64,000 nt of DNA from Methanoregulaceae archaeon UBA467 (lineage in GTDB: Archaea; Halobacteriota; Methanomicrobia; Methanomicrobiales; Methanospirillaceae), in contig DASP01000015.1 of the NCBI GenBank assembly GCA_002503825.1, positions 103,581 through 167,580 of the forward strand, written 5' to 3'. Shown piece after piece: positions 8,397-17,484 of this stretch. The notes below the pieces were generated by a model that was given only the letters and a program-made list of their open reading frames with translations, was not told the DNA's origin and made no database searches. The stretch's first letter is position 1. The number at the start of each line of letters is the position of its first letter. The position numbers and the translations under genes are program-made.

Positions 8397-10931
8397 CTAT
8401 GTCCCGGAAAACCGGAACTTTCCCTTCGGCACGGTCATCTCGAACCGGGCTCCCTTCCCCGGCTCTCCGTTCTCCATGATGGTAATTCCTGTTATTGCGA
8501 GGATCTCCCGCGAGAGGAACAGCCCGAGACCGGTATTCTCCCCGAAACCGTGTTCGAACAGATGTTTCCTGGCATCTTCCGGGATCCCGGCGCCATTGTC
8601 TTCGAATACGACAGACAGGTCCCCACCTGTTTCTGTGCATGAAATAGTAATTGTCGTGAACGGGGGTGCATACCGGAATGAATTTTCAAAGAGGTTGTAG
8701 AACACCTTCTGCAGCAGGGGATCTGCAAAAATTTCAATATTCCCGCATGTAATGGTCAGGGTCACGTTCTCCATCTTAAATACCGTGCCGGTCTTCTGTA
8801 CCGTGTCCCTGACATTCTGCCACTTTGCTTCTTTCACACCAATCTCCTGGTATTCCCTGGCGAATTCGATCTGGTGATGGATTGTCTTCACTGCATGGTC
8901 CATATGGTCGAAATATTCCTGTATTCCCGGGTTTTGGACCTCGTCACCGGCAAGTTCAATATAACCTTTCAAGACGGCTACACCGTTGAGAATGTCGTGC
9001 CGGGTGATGCTGGAGAGGAGGTTGAGTTTCTTGTTTGCCTGCATAAGAGCTTCTTCTGCCTGTTTCCGTTCGGTGATATCCGTGAGCACGTTCAGGATTG
9101 CAGGTAAACCGCCAAATTCAATCATAGTTGCGCTGACGACAACAATCCGGCGCTCGCCGGTCTTTGAAAAAACTTCGATCTCATAGGGTTCAAGTTTTCC
9201 AGCGATCATCCGTTTACGGAGTGATGCAGAAACAGATTCAGAATATCCAGGGGCGATGTAATTAAAAATCGATGTGTTGAGGACTTCATCCGGAGTGTAC
9301 CCCATGGTATGAATCATCGCCGGGTTAACATAGACAATGTTCCCATTCCGGTGTACCAAAACCAAATCCGGCATATTTTCCAGAACGGAGCGGAATTTTT
9401 CTTCGCTCTGCCTGATTGCATCCTCCACCCGCTTGCGGTCAGTAATGTCAATGAAGGCCGTTGAGAACCTGCCCCTTGCCGGACAAGACGCCGTGATCTG
9501 TAAATACTTCTGGGCGGGTTCGAAATAGGCTTCGAACGTGGCTGGCTCACCGGTCTCGGCGATCTTGGAATAGATGTCCAGATAAGGGGCTTTAGCCGTT
9601 CCGTAAAGCTGTGATTCCAGTGCCCCGATGGCCTGAGATCTGCTGATTCCCAGTATCTTCTCATACGCTGAATTAACATCGAGTATCCTGTAGTCCACCG
9701 CCCTGCCGCCATCGTAGATGACCTCGTCAATACAGATTCCAGCCGCCATGTTCTCAAAGAGCGAACGGAACTTGTCCTCGCTTTCCCGCAGCGCATCTTC
9801 AGCCTGCTTGTGCCTGGTGATATCTGTGGCTATTGCTATCAATACGTCCTGTCCAAAATATACTCCCTTACAGAGCCGGATGTCATTGAGAAATACCTCC
9901 CCGTTTTTCCGTCCGGCCCATAATTCCAGCTGCTGAGGTATTCCCGAAAATGCCAGGTGGATCTTATCCATCACTGAATTAAAATCGTGCCTCCCGGGGG
10001 CCGGGAGAAATTCCGGGATCCTCCCGATGAATTCTTCGCGGGAATATCCGAACATGGCAAGGGCACCTTCGTTAATATCAATGATCCTTGCTTCCGCATC
10101 GTGGATGAAGATCGCCTGCCGGATGGTATTGAAAAGTCCCCGGTAGGTCGCTTCGCTTTCCCGCAGGGTCTCATCTGCACGTTTCTGTTCGGTGATGTCC
10201 CGGATTGTGCCCTGGAACCCGAGTGCATTGCCATCCGCGTCTTTCCTGGGAACAGATGTAACGAGCGTAGAGATGATTGCCCCGTCTTTTTTACGCAGAT
10301 TGATTGGGTATTCCTTCGTATAACCCTGTTCTATAATGATCCGGATGTGAGTCCGGCGTTCATCAGGATTTTCGTATAATTCAGCCACATTTACCGACAG
10401 AAGCTCTTCCCTGCTGTCATAGCCACTCATTTCGATGAATGAAGTACTGACATCCACTATCTCTCCTTCAAGGGCGGTGATAAAGACGGCATCACGCGAT
10501 GTCTTGAAAAAGTCGCGATATTTTTTCTCACTCTCTTCCAACGCGTATTTTTCGTGGTGATGCATTACCGCGGTCTCGATCATGTGGATTAGTTCGGCAA
10601 ACTGTGACCGTGGTTCTCCTCCCTTTTGGAGATAGGAGTCGGCCCCACTGTTGAGTGCCTCGATCACCACCTCCTCCCGGCCTCTTCCAGTAAATATGAT
10701 GAAAGGTGTCGTATCACCGGAGGAACGTAATGTTTTTAAAAATCTGATGCCGTCCATGCCCGGCATCTGGTAATCGGAAACGATAGCGTCGTAGGTGATC
10801 GTTTGCATTTTTTCCAGTGCTGCCTGTGCCGACTCTGCGATATCTACGGTGAAGTCCCCATTTTGCTCAAGATACCGTTTACACAGGTGAAGGAGGCCGG
10901 ATTCATCGTCAACATAGATTATAGAAGTCAT
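8397..10931 (-). CDS. Hybrid response regulator / PAS sensor histidine kinase
   Basis: About 844 residues from ATG 10931 (MTSIIYVDDES places the receiver domain at the very N-terminus, as usual; a start 12 codons earlier is possible). Receiver domain: Asp53 in VSDYQMPGMDG, FTGRG, LQKGG. Four PAS domains follow (about 130-250, 255-375, 380-500, 505-625), then a dimerisation helix with SITRHDILNGVAVLKGY, and an ATPase domain (NLFENSFRYAPP, EDNGAGIPEDA, GLGLFL). No membrane segments, so soluble. It is convergent with the 1387-residue kinase at 3968-8131 and shares its receiver, phospho-acceptor and last PAS sequences, so the pair arose by duplication and PAS shuffling. Output partner unknown. 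Confidence 0.92.
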   Translation of the reverse strand: MTSIIYVDDESGLLHLCKRYLEQNGDFTVDIAESAQAALEKMQTITYDAIVSDYQMPGMDGIRFLKTLRSSGDTTPFIIFTGRGREEVVIEALNSGADSYLQKGGEPRSQFAELIHMIETAVMHHHEKYALEESEKKYRDFFKTSRDAVFITALEGEIVDVSTSFIEMSGYDSREELLSVNVAELYENPDERRTHIRIIIEQGYTKEYPINLRKKDGAIISTLVTSVPRKDADGNALGFQGTIRDITEQKRADETLRESEATYRGLFNTIRQAIFIHDAEARIIDINEGALAMFGYSREEFIGRIPEFLPAPGRHDFNSVMDKIHLAFSGIPQQLELWAGRKNGEVFLNDIRLCKGVYFGQDVLIAIATDITRHKQAEDALRESEDKFRSLFENMAAGICIDEVIYDGGRAVDYRILDVNSAYEKILGISRSQAIGALESQLYGTAKAPYLDIYSKIAETGEPATFEAYFEPAQKYLQITASCPARGRFSTAFIDITDRKRVEDAIRQSEEKFRSVLENMPDLVLVHRNGNIVYVNPAMIHTMGYTPDEVLNTSIFNYIAPGYSESVSASLRKRMIAGKLEPYEIEVFSKTGERRIVVVSATMIEFGGLPAILNVLTDITERKQAEEALMQANKKLNLLSSITRHDILNGVAVLKGYIELAGDEVQNPGIQEYFDHMDHAVKTIHHQIEFAREYQEIGVKEAKWQNVRDTVQKTGTVFKMENVTLTITCGNIEIFADPLLQKVFYNLFENSFRYAPPFTTITISCTETGGDLSVVFEDNGAGIPEDARKHLFEHGFGENTGLGLFLSREILAITGITIMENGEPGKGARFEMTVPKGKFRFSGT

Positions 10932-11127
10932 ACCAGTCCGGCATTCACCGGAAACCTCATTGTGCAAACATGCAGGAGTATAAACCTTAAATATTCCGTT
11001 TTGTTAGAATCACTTCTTTTCCCTGAAGAAAAAATAAGATAAAATGCCAGATTATTCCAGAGATATTCTTGAAAATAACGACAAAATGCAGATATTTAGG
11101 ATTTCTGATAAAAAGTTTGATTCCTGT

Positions 11128-13275
11128 TTATGTGCCAAGCGGGGTTGTGGAGAACCCGTAGAGCGTGTCGGCGTTCTCCATGATTACCCAGTACCCTTTA
11201 AAAGGCAGGACATCAACAGTCGGTCCACCGCGAGCATATCCCCAGCCAGGCTGGTTCAGGGCCGGGCTTATTACCATGCTGTACCCGGTTTTTCCGCCGC
11301 TCGTCTCATTAATGCTGACGAGTGCCTGCGATACGGGCAGTACCGTAAATGATCCGTCTTCGTAGGGAGCAGCCGCACTGATCAGGCTGACACCTGCCGG
11401 AAGGGAGCGGACCGGCGGGGTGGTAAGGTCTGACGACGGCACGAGGCAGGCAACGGCCTGTCCGTGTGCCTTGATAAAGAGGGCCTGGAGCGGTACGAGG
11501 TCGTACGAGGCATCAGGAATAAACCAGTACCCGTTCCAGCCAAGAACTACGGCAATCTTTCCTTGTTCGCTTTCGTTGAAGATGCGGTCAAGCCCGGAAT
11601 TATCCGGGTCCAGGCTGACGGGTGTTGAGAACAGGTTCCAGCCGTCACCGAGCGGCACGAAGAATGACGTGGCCGGATTCCTGATGATAACGGAGACACT
11701 TGCAGATTCGGTACTGCTGAGGTTATCGAGGCTATTCGGAGTAGACACCGCGTAAATGGTGTAGGTACCTGCATCTATGCTGAGGTTTGCGGTTTCCCAC
11801 ATGTACTCCCACGTGTTGTCTTCCTCGACGACTGCACGGGTAAACGAGCTCCCGATACCGTCAACGACGGCTGAATGCGGGTCGGTCAGCGTGCCGCCGG
11901 CTGCCGGAAGATCCGGTCCGGTGATGAACAGGTACGTCGTGTCGGTTGCCTCGGAGTTAACACCGGAAATCCCGACGTCCTCTCCCTTGGAATAGACCTG
12001 GTCTCCTGCCGCAACCGTCACGGTTCCTTTCTCTACCAGGACATCGACTTCGTCACCCGAGTACTGTCCGTCCTCCTCACTCTCGACTCTGAAGGTGTAC
12101 TGCATGACCCTGGTATCCTGGCTGGTCAGCCATCCTACGGTACGGGTACCGCTGGCGGAGGTCGTAATCTGTGCATAGTAGCAGACCCCGTCGGAGGGGG
12201 CAGCTGGGACATCGTCCCTGATGGTCGGTCCTGATAAACCCCCGTACTGGTAACTGCCGATGGTGTACGGCCCGCCAACCGGGTCTGTGGCCACTCCGCT
12301 CTGGGTCGGAACGAGAACCGGGGGCATGTCGGTCGGGGTCCCGCTCATCTGTCCGGTTCCCTCGACCCACAGGTAGTAGGATGTGCCGGGGCGGCTGGTA
12401 ATAGTCACCGAGATCGGGTTGCCACGGACGACCGAGTCCCTGGATGCCTCGATCCGTACCGGGTCTAATGCAATGGTGATGGTCCGGACCGCAGAAACGG
12501 TCTTTCCGGTGTAATCAGCTCCATTAGGGGCCTTATAGTTGTCCTTCATGCCGTTGACGTTGCACTCGGCCCACGCCGTGTATACCCCGTACTTGTACAT
12601 CCGTGCACCCTGTGCATCATGAACTCCGGTATTCCAGCCTGCGTAGGGAGTGGATGCGCCGGCGAGGGGTGCGGTGGAGACCCAGTAATAGAGCGGGGAG
12701 TCAAGGTTGAGGGCGGTCAGCGGGATCGAAATGGTTGTATCCTGGAATAGTTCGGTATAGACTGCACCGTCAGAGTTCCTGACCCTGATGGTGACCTGTC
12801 CGTCGGTTGTCGCGTTGTATCCGGCACGGTTCGTAATGGAATACAGGTTGCTCTCAACCCTGAAGTTCTCAATGCTGCCGTTTGGAACCGACTTGCCGGT
12901 GACATCCTTCTGTGAGGTCTGGTCCCGGACCATGATCTCGATGGACGGGTCTACGACTATGAAGGCTGGTCCCTGATTTGCCCCGTTCCACCTGTACCAG
13001 GTCCCGGTCTTTCCGACGAAATTCATCGGTGCGATGTAGAAGTTACCGGAATCGCCTACGTTGAGGATTGAATCAGGGATATCGGCAGAGGGGTCCTTAC
13101 CTGAAGCAAACCAGGCGATCTGGGTAGAATTTCCAGCTGCCGCCGAGATGTCCAAACCCTGTTCACCGATAAATACGTCTCCGCCCTGGTCAATTATATT
13201 GACAACCGCGTGTACAGGGGCGGCGATCACAAGAAAAAAAATGAATGCAATAAAAAATATCGATAGTTGTTTCAT
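11128..13275 (-). CDS. S-layer glycoprotein of the Methanomicrobiales DUF3821 type
   Basis: A 715-residue exported protein. The signal peptide (MKQLSIFFIAFIFFLVIAAPVHA) precedes VVNIIDQGGDVFIGEQGLD, the characteristic opening of DUF3821 domains in S-layer proteins of this order. The body contains Ig-like beta repeats of about 100 residues (tyrosine- and threonine-rich, DPVRIEASRDSVVRGNPI, VLVEKGTVTVAAGDQVY). The last 190 residues, from SFFVPLGDGWNLFSTPV on, are nearly the same as the C-terminus of the PKD protein at 49706-51106. There is no PGF-CTERM anchor. A strong GGGGGGAT ribosome binding site lies 8 bp before the ATG at 13275. Role inferred: main or accessory surface-layer subunit. Confidence 0.85.
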   Translation of the reverse strand: MKQLSIFFIAFIFFLVIAAPVHAVVNIIDQGGDVFIGEQGLDISAAAGNSTQIAWFASGKDPSADIPDSILNVGDSGNFYIAPMNFVGKTGTWYRWNGANQGPAFIVVDPSIEIMVRDQTSQKDVTGKSVPNGSIENFRVESNLYSITNRAGYNATTDGQVTIRVRNSDGAVYTELFQDTTISIPLTALNLDSPLYYWVSTAPLAGASTPYAGWNTGVHDAQGARMYKYGVYTAWAECNVNGMKDNYKAPNGADYTGKTVSAVRTITIALDPVRIEASRDSVVRGNPISVTITSRPGTSYYLWVEGTGQMSGTPTDMPPVLVPTQSGVATDPVGGPYTIGSYQYGGLSGPTIRDDVPAAPSDGVCYYAQITTSASGTRTVGWLTSQDTRVMQYTFRVESEEDGQYSGDEVDVLVEKGTVTVAAGDQVYSKGEDVGISGVNSEATDTTYLFITGPDLPAAGGTLTDPHSAVVDGIGSSFTRAVVEEDNTWEYMWETANLSIDAGTYTIYAVSTPNSLDNLSSTESASVSVIIRNPATSFFVPLGDGWNLFSTPVSLDPDNSGLDRIFNESEQGKIAVVLGWNGYWFIPDASYDLVPLQALFIKAHGQAVACLVPSSDLTTPPVRSLPAGVSLISAAAPYEDGSFTVLPVSQALVSINETSGGKTGYSMVISPALNQPGWGYARGGPTVDVLPFKGYWVIMENADTLYGFSTTPLGT

Positions 13276-13859
13276 GTATCAATATCCCCCCATTTTGTAT
13301 AGGTATACAATAAAAAGAGGAAAGGATTATAAAACTTTGGCTGGTATGAACGCCATCCTCCGATTATGCAATTGCATCACCCAGGGAGAGCCAGAGACGA
13401 AATATCGTCAATAACAACCTCATCCACGTTCATCGCATCTCTCACAGTGAATGCTATTGAACTGGCCTTTCATAACATCCCTCACATAGCCTCACTCCTC
13501 TCTTCCGGGCACTCCACACGGCCGGCTCAAGGTCACATACCGTGCATCGGCTGATTGAGACGCTCACCCGTTCCATGCTCGAAGTATCAATCACACAAGG
13601 CAGGGGAGGAGCCGCGGTCCGTTCCCGGTCTACTGCCGCCCGGGTTACATTGCCTGTAAATCATCCGGGCCACCCGCCGGTCCTTATTATGCTTGGTTAT
13701 AAGGCCTGATGCCATTGCTTTGTCAATTGCGAAGCCGCCATAAACGGATTCGACGCTTGAAAATTATCCTCCCGTAAGGACATTGTGGAAGATGTCATTC
13801 AACATGGTCAGAAAGGATGTATAAAAAGACTTCACAAAAAATCCTGAAAAAGAAAATAA
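13276..13859. other. Intergenic stretch between S-layer gene and tRNA-Thr
   Basis: About 580 bp. No intact gene. On the minus strand a stop-free run near 13610-13760 translates as a plausible but unrecognised peptide with no start codon (SVESVYGGFAIDKAMAS, later DRRVARMIYRQ), which may be a decayed gene fragment. The promoter of the S-layer gene lies at the left end (AT-rich tract about 13295-13335). Confidence 0.35.
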
Positions 13860-13931
13860 GCCTCAGGCGAGATTTGAACTCGCGGCCTCGTCCTTACCAA
13901 GGACGCGCTCTGCCGGCTGAGCCACTGAGGC
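13860..13931 (-). tRNA. tRNA-Thr (anticodon GGT)
   Basis: A complete 72-nt cloverleaf reads on the minus strand: acceptor GCCTCAG/CTGAGGC, D stem GCTC/GAGC, anticodon stem CGTCC/GGACG with loop TTGGTAA (anticodon GGT), T arm GCGAG-TTCAAAT-CTCGC. There is no intron and no encoded CCA, as is common in archaea. Confidence 0.95.
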
Positions 13932-14095
13932 ACAGTGCACCAATAACATTAGGAGTATTCGTTTTAAAAGATTGCGGAAATGCCCTGAAAAAAAGGACAT
14001 TTTTCGCCTGAATTCTATCCGGAAATGTCACATCCCGCCCGTGTCGCATACAGGAATATCCAGGATCGGTGCAAACTAACATGGTAAAATCAGGT

Positions 14096-14806
14096 TTAAA
14101 GGCCTTCAAGCATCTTGATGCTCGAAATGACTCCCTCGAGTGTCGACACCTCTACAATTGGAGTAGCCCTGTCACGGGCGACCGCCTTCATGACCGCGGT
14201 GAAATCAATGGTTCCTTCACCGACTGCAGAATGTGTATCCTCCTTTCCGTCGTTGTCGTGCAGGTGTACATGGCTGATCCTGCAGTCGAGAAAGTCATCA
14301 AGGCACTGGTTCAGGTTGGCATGCCCCACGTCGAGTGCAAAACCGCAGCCGTCGATGATATCGAGTTCATCGGGTGTTTTGAGGAAGAAATAGTTCCAGT
14401 TTCCCATGTTCTCGATGTAGTAGTTCACCGAATACTGGTCTGCCAGCGCTTCGAGTTCACGGAGTGACCGCCGGAACTGCTTCAAAGCCTTCTTCCGCTC
14501 CTCCTCCCATGCAAAATAACCCGGGTGGACGATGACGCCGGCGCGGATCTCCCCTGCTACCGAGAAGCACTGCTCCATGACTTCCACGCTGGCCCTCCTG
14601 ATAGGTTCGAGCACGCTCGCGATATTCACCCCGCGTGAAGGGGCGTGCAGGGCATACTGAAGCGAGAACGAGGAGAGCTGGTCGGGAGATTCAATGAAAT
14701 GCGGGCCGTCGTCCATGATCTCGACGAGGCTGGTAATTCCGGAGAGAGTCTCAAGTGCTTCATCGAGAGGTTCTGCATGGAGACAAAACGACGAGACGCC
14801 GAACAT
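14096..14806 (-). CDS. Sugar phosphate isomerase/epimerase family TIM-barrel protein
   Basis: A 236-residue protein starting at ATG 14806 (MFGVSSFCLHAEPLDEALE; an in-frame start 17 codons upstream would add a stretch that does not fit the family). It matches the xylose-isomerase-like / AP endonuclease 2 barrel: an early conserved SLQYALHAPSRGVNIAS, the metal-site region VIVHPGY, the glutamate in YIENMGNW, GFALDVGHANL, and HVHLHDNDGKEDTH with metal-binding His residues, then GEGTIDF. The family isomerises or epimerises sugars or acts on related phosphates; the substrate cannot be named from sequence. Its neighbours (tRNA-Thr, MscS) give no pathway context. Confidence 0.8.
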   Translation of the reverse strand: MFGVSSFCLHAEPLDEALETLSGITSLVEIMDDGPHFIESPDQLSSFSLQYALHAPSRGVNIASVLEPIRRASVEVMEQCFSVAGEIRAGVIVHPGYFAWEEERKKALKQFRRSLRELEALADQYSVNYYIENMGNWNYFFLKTPDELDIIDGCGFALDVGHANLNQCLDDFLDCRISHVHLHDNDGKEDTHSAVGEGTIDFTAVMKAVARDRATPIVEVSTLEGVISSIKMLEGL

Positions 14807-14896
14807 ACATGCCGTTAGGTGAAAAACCAAAAAAATGTTGTGATAGTGAACAATCACTGAAGGTGTCCGAAAAAAGAGGTATGCTGTTGTTCCGGG

Positions 14897-15946
14897 CTAC
14901 TTGCGCATGTGCACATCCATCTGCGGGAACGGGATCTCGATTCCCTCTTCTTCGAACCGCTCTGCAATCCGTGTGTTGATTGCGTCCTGCACATCCCAGG
15001 TCATCGAAAAGTCGGTTGTCCAGACCAGCATCTGGAAGTTCAGGCTCGAAGCCCCGAACTCGAGGAAAAAGATCAGCGGTTCCGGATCGGTGAGGAGGTA
15101 GGGTAATTTTTCTGCCTGTTCCCACGCAATCTCCAGGACTATCTTTTTTACTTTGTTGACATCAGTGCCATACGCCACGCTGACCGGTATGCGGACCTTG
15201 AGACGGGTATCGGGCTGGGCATAGTTTATTACGAAATTCTCGACGATCTTCTTGTTCGGGACGGTTACGATCTGGTTATCGAGCGTTTTTATCCGTGTGC
15301 TCCGTGAGCCGACCGAGATGACATCGCCGTAGAATTCGTCGATTTTCACGCGGTCACCGATTTTGAAGGGTTTATCCGCTGCAATGATCGCCCCGCCGAA
15401 GAAGTTCGAGAGGACGTCCTGCAACGCAAGGGTGATACCGAGGGTGACGATCCCTGCACCTGCGAGGAACGGGGTGATATCCACCTCGAGGGTGTAGAGG
15501 ACGAGCATGATGGCCGCAAACCAGATGATGTATTTGGCCGCCATCTGGGCGAGCGTTATCATGCGGTCATCCATATCGGTCTCGGTCTTTGCCGCGATCC
15601 TGTGGCCGTATATCGTGAGGATGTCATAGAAAAAGCTTGAGACGATCCAGGCACCGATAATGATCCATATCGAATTGAAGTACTTGCTGTCGACGACCCA
15701 TGCGTAGGCCTCAGGCAGGTCCGCGACCTGGAGTGCAATATAGATGGAAATGACCATGATCGCGATGACCATGGGTATTCCGATCGCCGAAAGGATGATG
15801 TCGTCCAGCATGGTATCTGTTTCTTCGGCCTTACCACGGAGCCAGCCGACGATGGCGTAGAGCAGGAGTGCCACTACAAAACCGGCAATAATCACGCCAA
15901 CGGCAAGCAGGTTCCCGGAAATACCGAATAATGTTCCGGCTGACAT
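14897..15946 (-). CDS. MscS-family mechanosensitive ion channel
   Basis: About 349 residues if started at ATG 15946 (MSAGTLFG); a TTG at 15988 would extend it by 14 residues. Five hydrophobic segments lie in the first 190 residues. The pore-lining region follows (AGAGIVTLGITLALQDVLSNFFGGAIIAADKPFKIGDRVKIDEFYGDV is the MscS core with alternating Gly/Ala helix and the beta-domain entry), then SRSTRIKTLDNQIVTVPNKKIVENF, diagnostic of the family. The C-terminal cytoplasmic domain ends EIPFPQMDVHMRK, also typical. It releases solutes under osmotic down-shock. The gene is divergent from hypD with only about 44 bp between start codons. Confidence 0.92.
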   Translation of the reverse strand: MSAGTLFGISGNLLAVGVIIAGFVVALLLYAIVGWLRGKAEETDTMLDDIILSAIGIPMVIAIMVISIYIALQVADLPEAYAWVVDSKYFNSIWIIIGAWIVSSFFYDILTIYGHRIAAKTETDMDDRMITLAQMAAKYIIWFAAIMLVLYTLEVDITPFLAGAGIVTLGITLALQDVLSNFFGGAIIAADKPFKIGDRVKIDEFYGDVISVGSRSTRIKTLDNQIVTVPNKKIVENFVINYAQPDTRLKVRIPVSVAYGTDVNKVKKIVLEIAWEQAEKLPYLLTDPEPLIFFLEFGASSLNFQMLVWTTDFSMTWDVQDAINTRIAERFEEEGIEIPFPQMDVHMRK

Positions 15947-15990
15947 ATCACTATTATTATCATTCAGCCATGTTAATATTTTAGGCAATA

Positions 15991-17019
15991 ATGGCGATTG
16001 GAAAGGATATAACCCGGAAACTCCACGAACTCACCGATCGTGACCTCACCTTCATGCACATCTGCGGGACCCACGAGGCGGCGATCGCCCGGAACGGCAT
16101 CCGGAGCGTGCTCCCGAAGAACCTGAAGATCGTGATGGGGCCGGGATGCCCGGTCTGTATCACGCCGCAGGGTGAGATCGATGCCGCCCTCGAACTGGTG
16201 GAACAGGACTGTATCGTCGCCACCTACGGAGACCTGCTCAGGGTGCCGGGCTCGAAGGGGTCTCTCGAGTCGAGCGGCGGTGACGTGAGGGTGGTGCAGG
16301 GTGTCCACAAGGCCGTTGAGATTGCGAATTCGACCGATAAAGAGGTCGTGTTCATCTCGGTCGGGTTCGAGACGACCGCACCGACCGTTGCGGCGACTAT
16401 TCTTACCAATCCCCCTGAGAACTTTTCCATTCTCTCGTGCCACCGGCTTGTCCCGCCGGCGATGCAGTGGCTGCTCGAACAGGGCGAGGCGAAGCTCCAC
16501 GGGTTCCTGCTCCCGGGTCATGTCTGCACCGTGATGGGATACAAGGAGTACCTCCCGTTCCCGGTCCCGCAGGTGGTCGCCGGGTTCGAGCCCGACGATA
16601 TCCTGCTCGGGCTCCTGATGCTCGTCGAGCAGGTCAGGGAAGGTGTGGCGAGGCTCGACAACGCCTACCCGAGGGCGGTCTCGTGCGAGGGGAATGTGAA
16701 GGCACAGGAGATGATGTACCGGGTCTTTGAGCCGTGCGACGTGGAATGGAGAGGGTTCCCCGTCATCCCGAAGTCAGGCCTCCGCCTGAAGAAAGAGTAT
16801 GAACAGTACGATGCGCAGAAGAAGTTCGGCATCGAGTTCAAGCATGTCGGCAAGCATTCGGCCTGCATCTGCGACAAGGTGCTGCGGGGAATCGCCCAGC
16901 CCTCTGACTGCAAGCTCTTCGGGAAGGTCTGCACACCCCGGACGCCGGTCGGCCCGTGCATGGTCAGCCATGAAGGGGCATGCAAGATCTGGCACATGTA
17001 CCAGGTCAAGCGTACGTGA
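15991..17019 (+). CDS. hypD: Hydrogenase maturation protein HypD
   Basis: A 342-residue protein starting at ATG 15991. HypD hallmarks are all present: MHICGTHEAAIARNGIRS near residue 21, GPGCPVCITPQGEID, VGFETTAPTVAATI, PGHVCTVMGYKEY, VAGFEPDDILLG, and the C-terminal cysteine-rich segment (CICDKVLRG...CKLFGKVCTPRTPVGPCMVSHEGAC) that binds the 4Fe-4S cluster. HypD with HypC assembles the Fe(CN)2CO group of NiFe hydrogenases, which a methanogen needs for its F420-reducing and membrane hydrogenases. No other hyp genes are adjacent, so it is a lone gene here. A T-rich tract just after the stop may act as terminator. Confidence 0.97.
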   Translation: MAIGKDITRKLHELTDRDLTFMHICGTHEAAIARNGIRSVLPKNLKIVMGPGCPVCITPQGEIDAALELVEQDCIVATYGDLLRVPGSKGSLESSGGDVRVVQGVHKAVEIANSTDKEVVFISVGFETTAPTVAATILTNPPENFSILSCHRLVPPAMQWLLEQGEAKLHGFLLPGHVCTVMGYKEYLPFPVPQVVAGFEPDDILLGLLMLVEQVREGVARLDNAYPRAVSCEGNVKAQEMMYRVFEPCDVEWRGFPVIPKSGLRLKKEYEQYDAQKKFGIEFKHVGKHSACICDKVLRGIAQPSDCKLFGKVCTPRTPVGPCMVSHEGACKIWHMYQVKRT

Positions 17020-17484
17020 ACCGGTTCATTTTTTTGTATATCCACAAAAACAGGGGTGTATTACCGGTTTCCCGGGTCTCTATTTTTTGAACTCTTTTCA
17101 GCAGCCACAATAACCAATACACATTGATTCTTCCCTGGTCCGATACGCAGCGGCAGAAATGTCTGTATGCGGACGTAGTCTGATCCTATCGGGTGTGAAG
17201 TCACTAAACGGTAAATGCATCGTTTATCGCGGGTTCATGTGTCCTGACTCCGGATTGCGTACATGCACTACCCGGGGAAAACGGCAGGATTTGTGGGGGG
17301 TGTCCGATCCTGTCGTCCGTTCAATTGAAACAGTATAATACCTGTGGATACGAATCGATGGTAATTGTACGATCACCGAAACGGCAGCCTGGCCCCCTCC
17401 ATGGCGAAATTCGAAGTGGTATCCGGCAATGAGTGGGATCTCGTGTTTTCCCGCCCGGAAAAAATGATGATGGTGTGAGAGCTG
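17020..17484. other. Intergenic stretch between hypD and the ThrE-type exporter
   Basis: 465 bp without a supported gene. It begins with a T-rich tract (TTCATTTTTTTGTA) likely to terminate hypD transcription. No RNA gene or repeat recognised. Confidence 0.5.
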
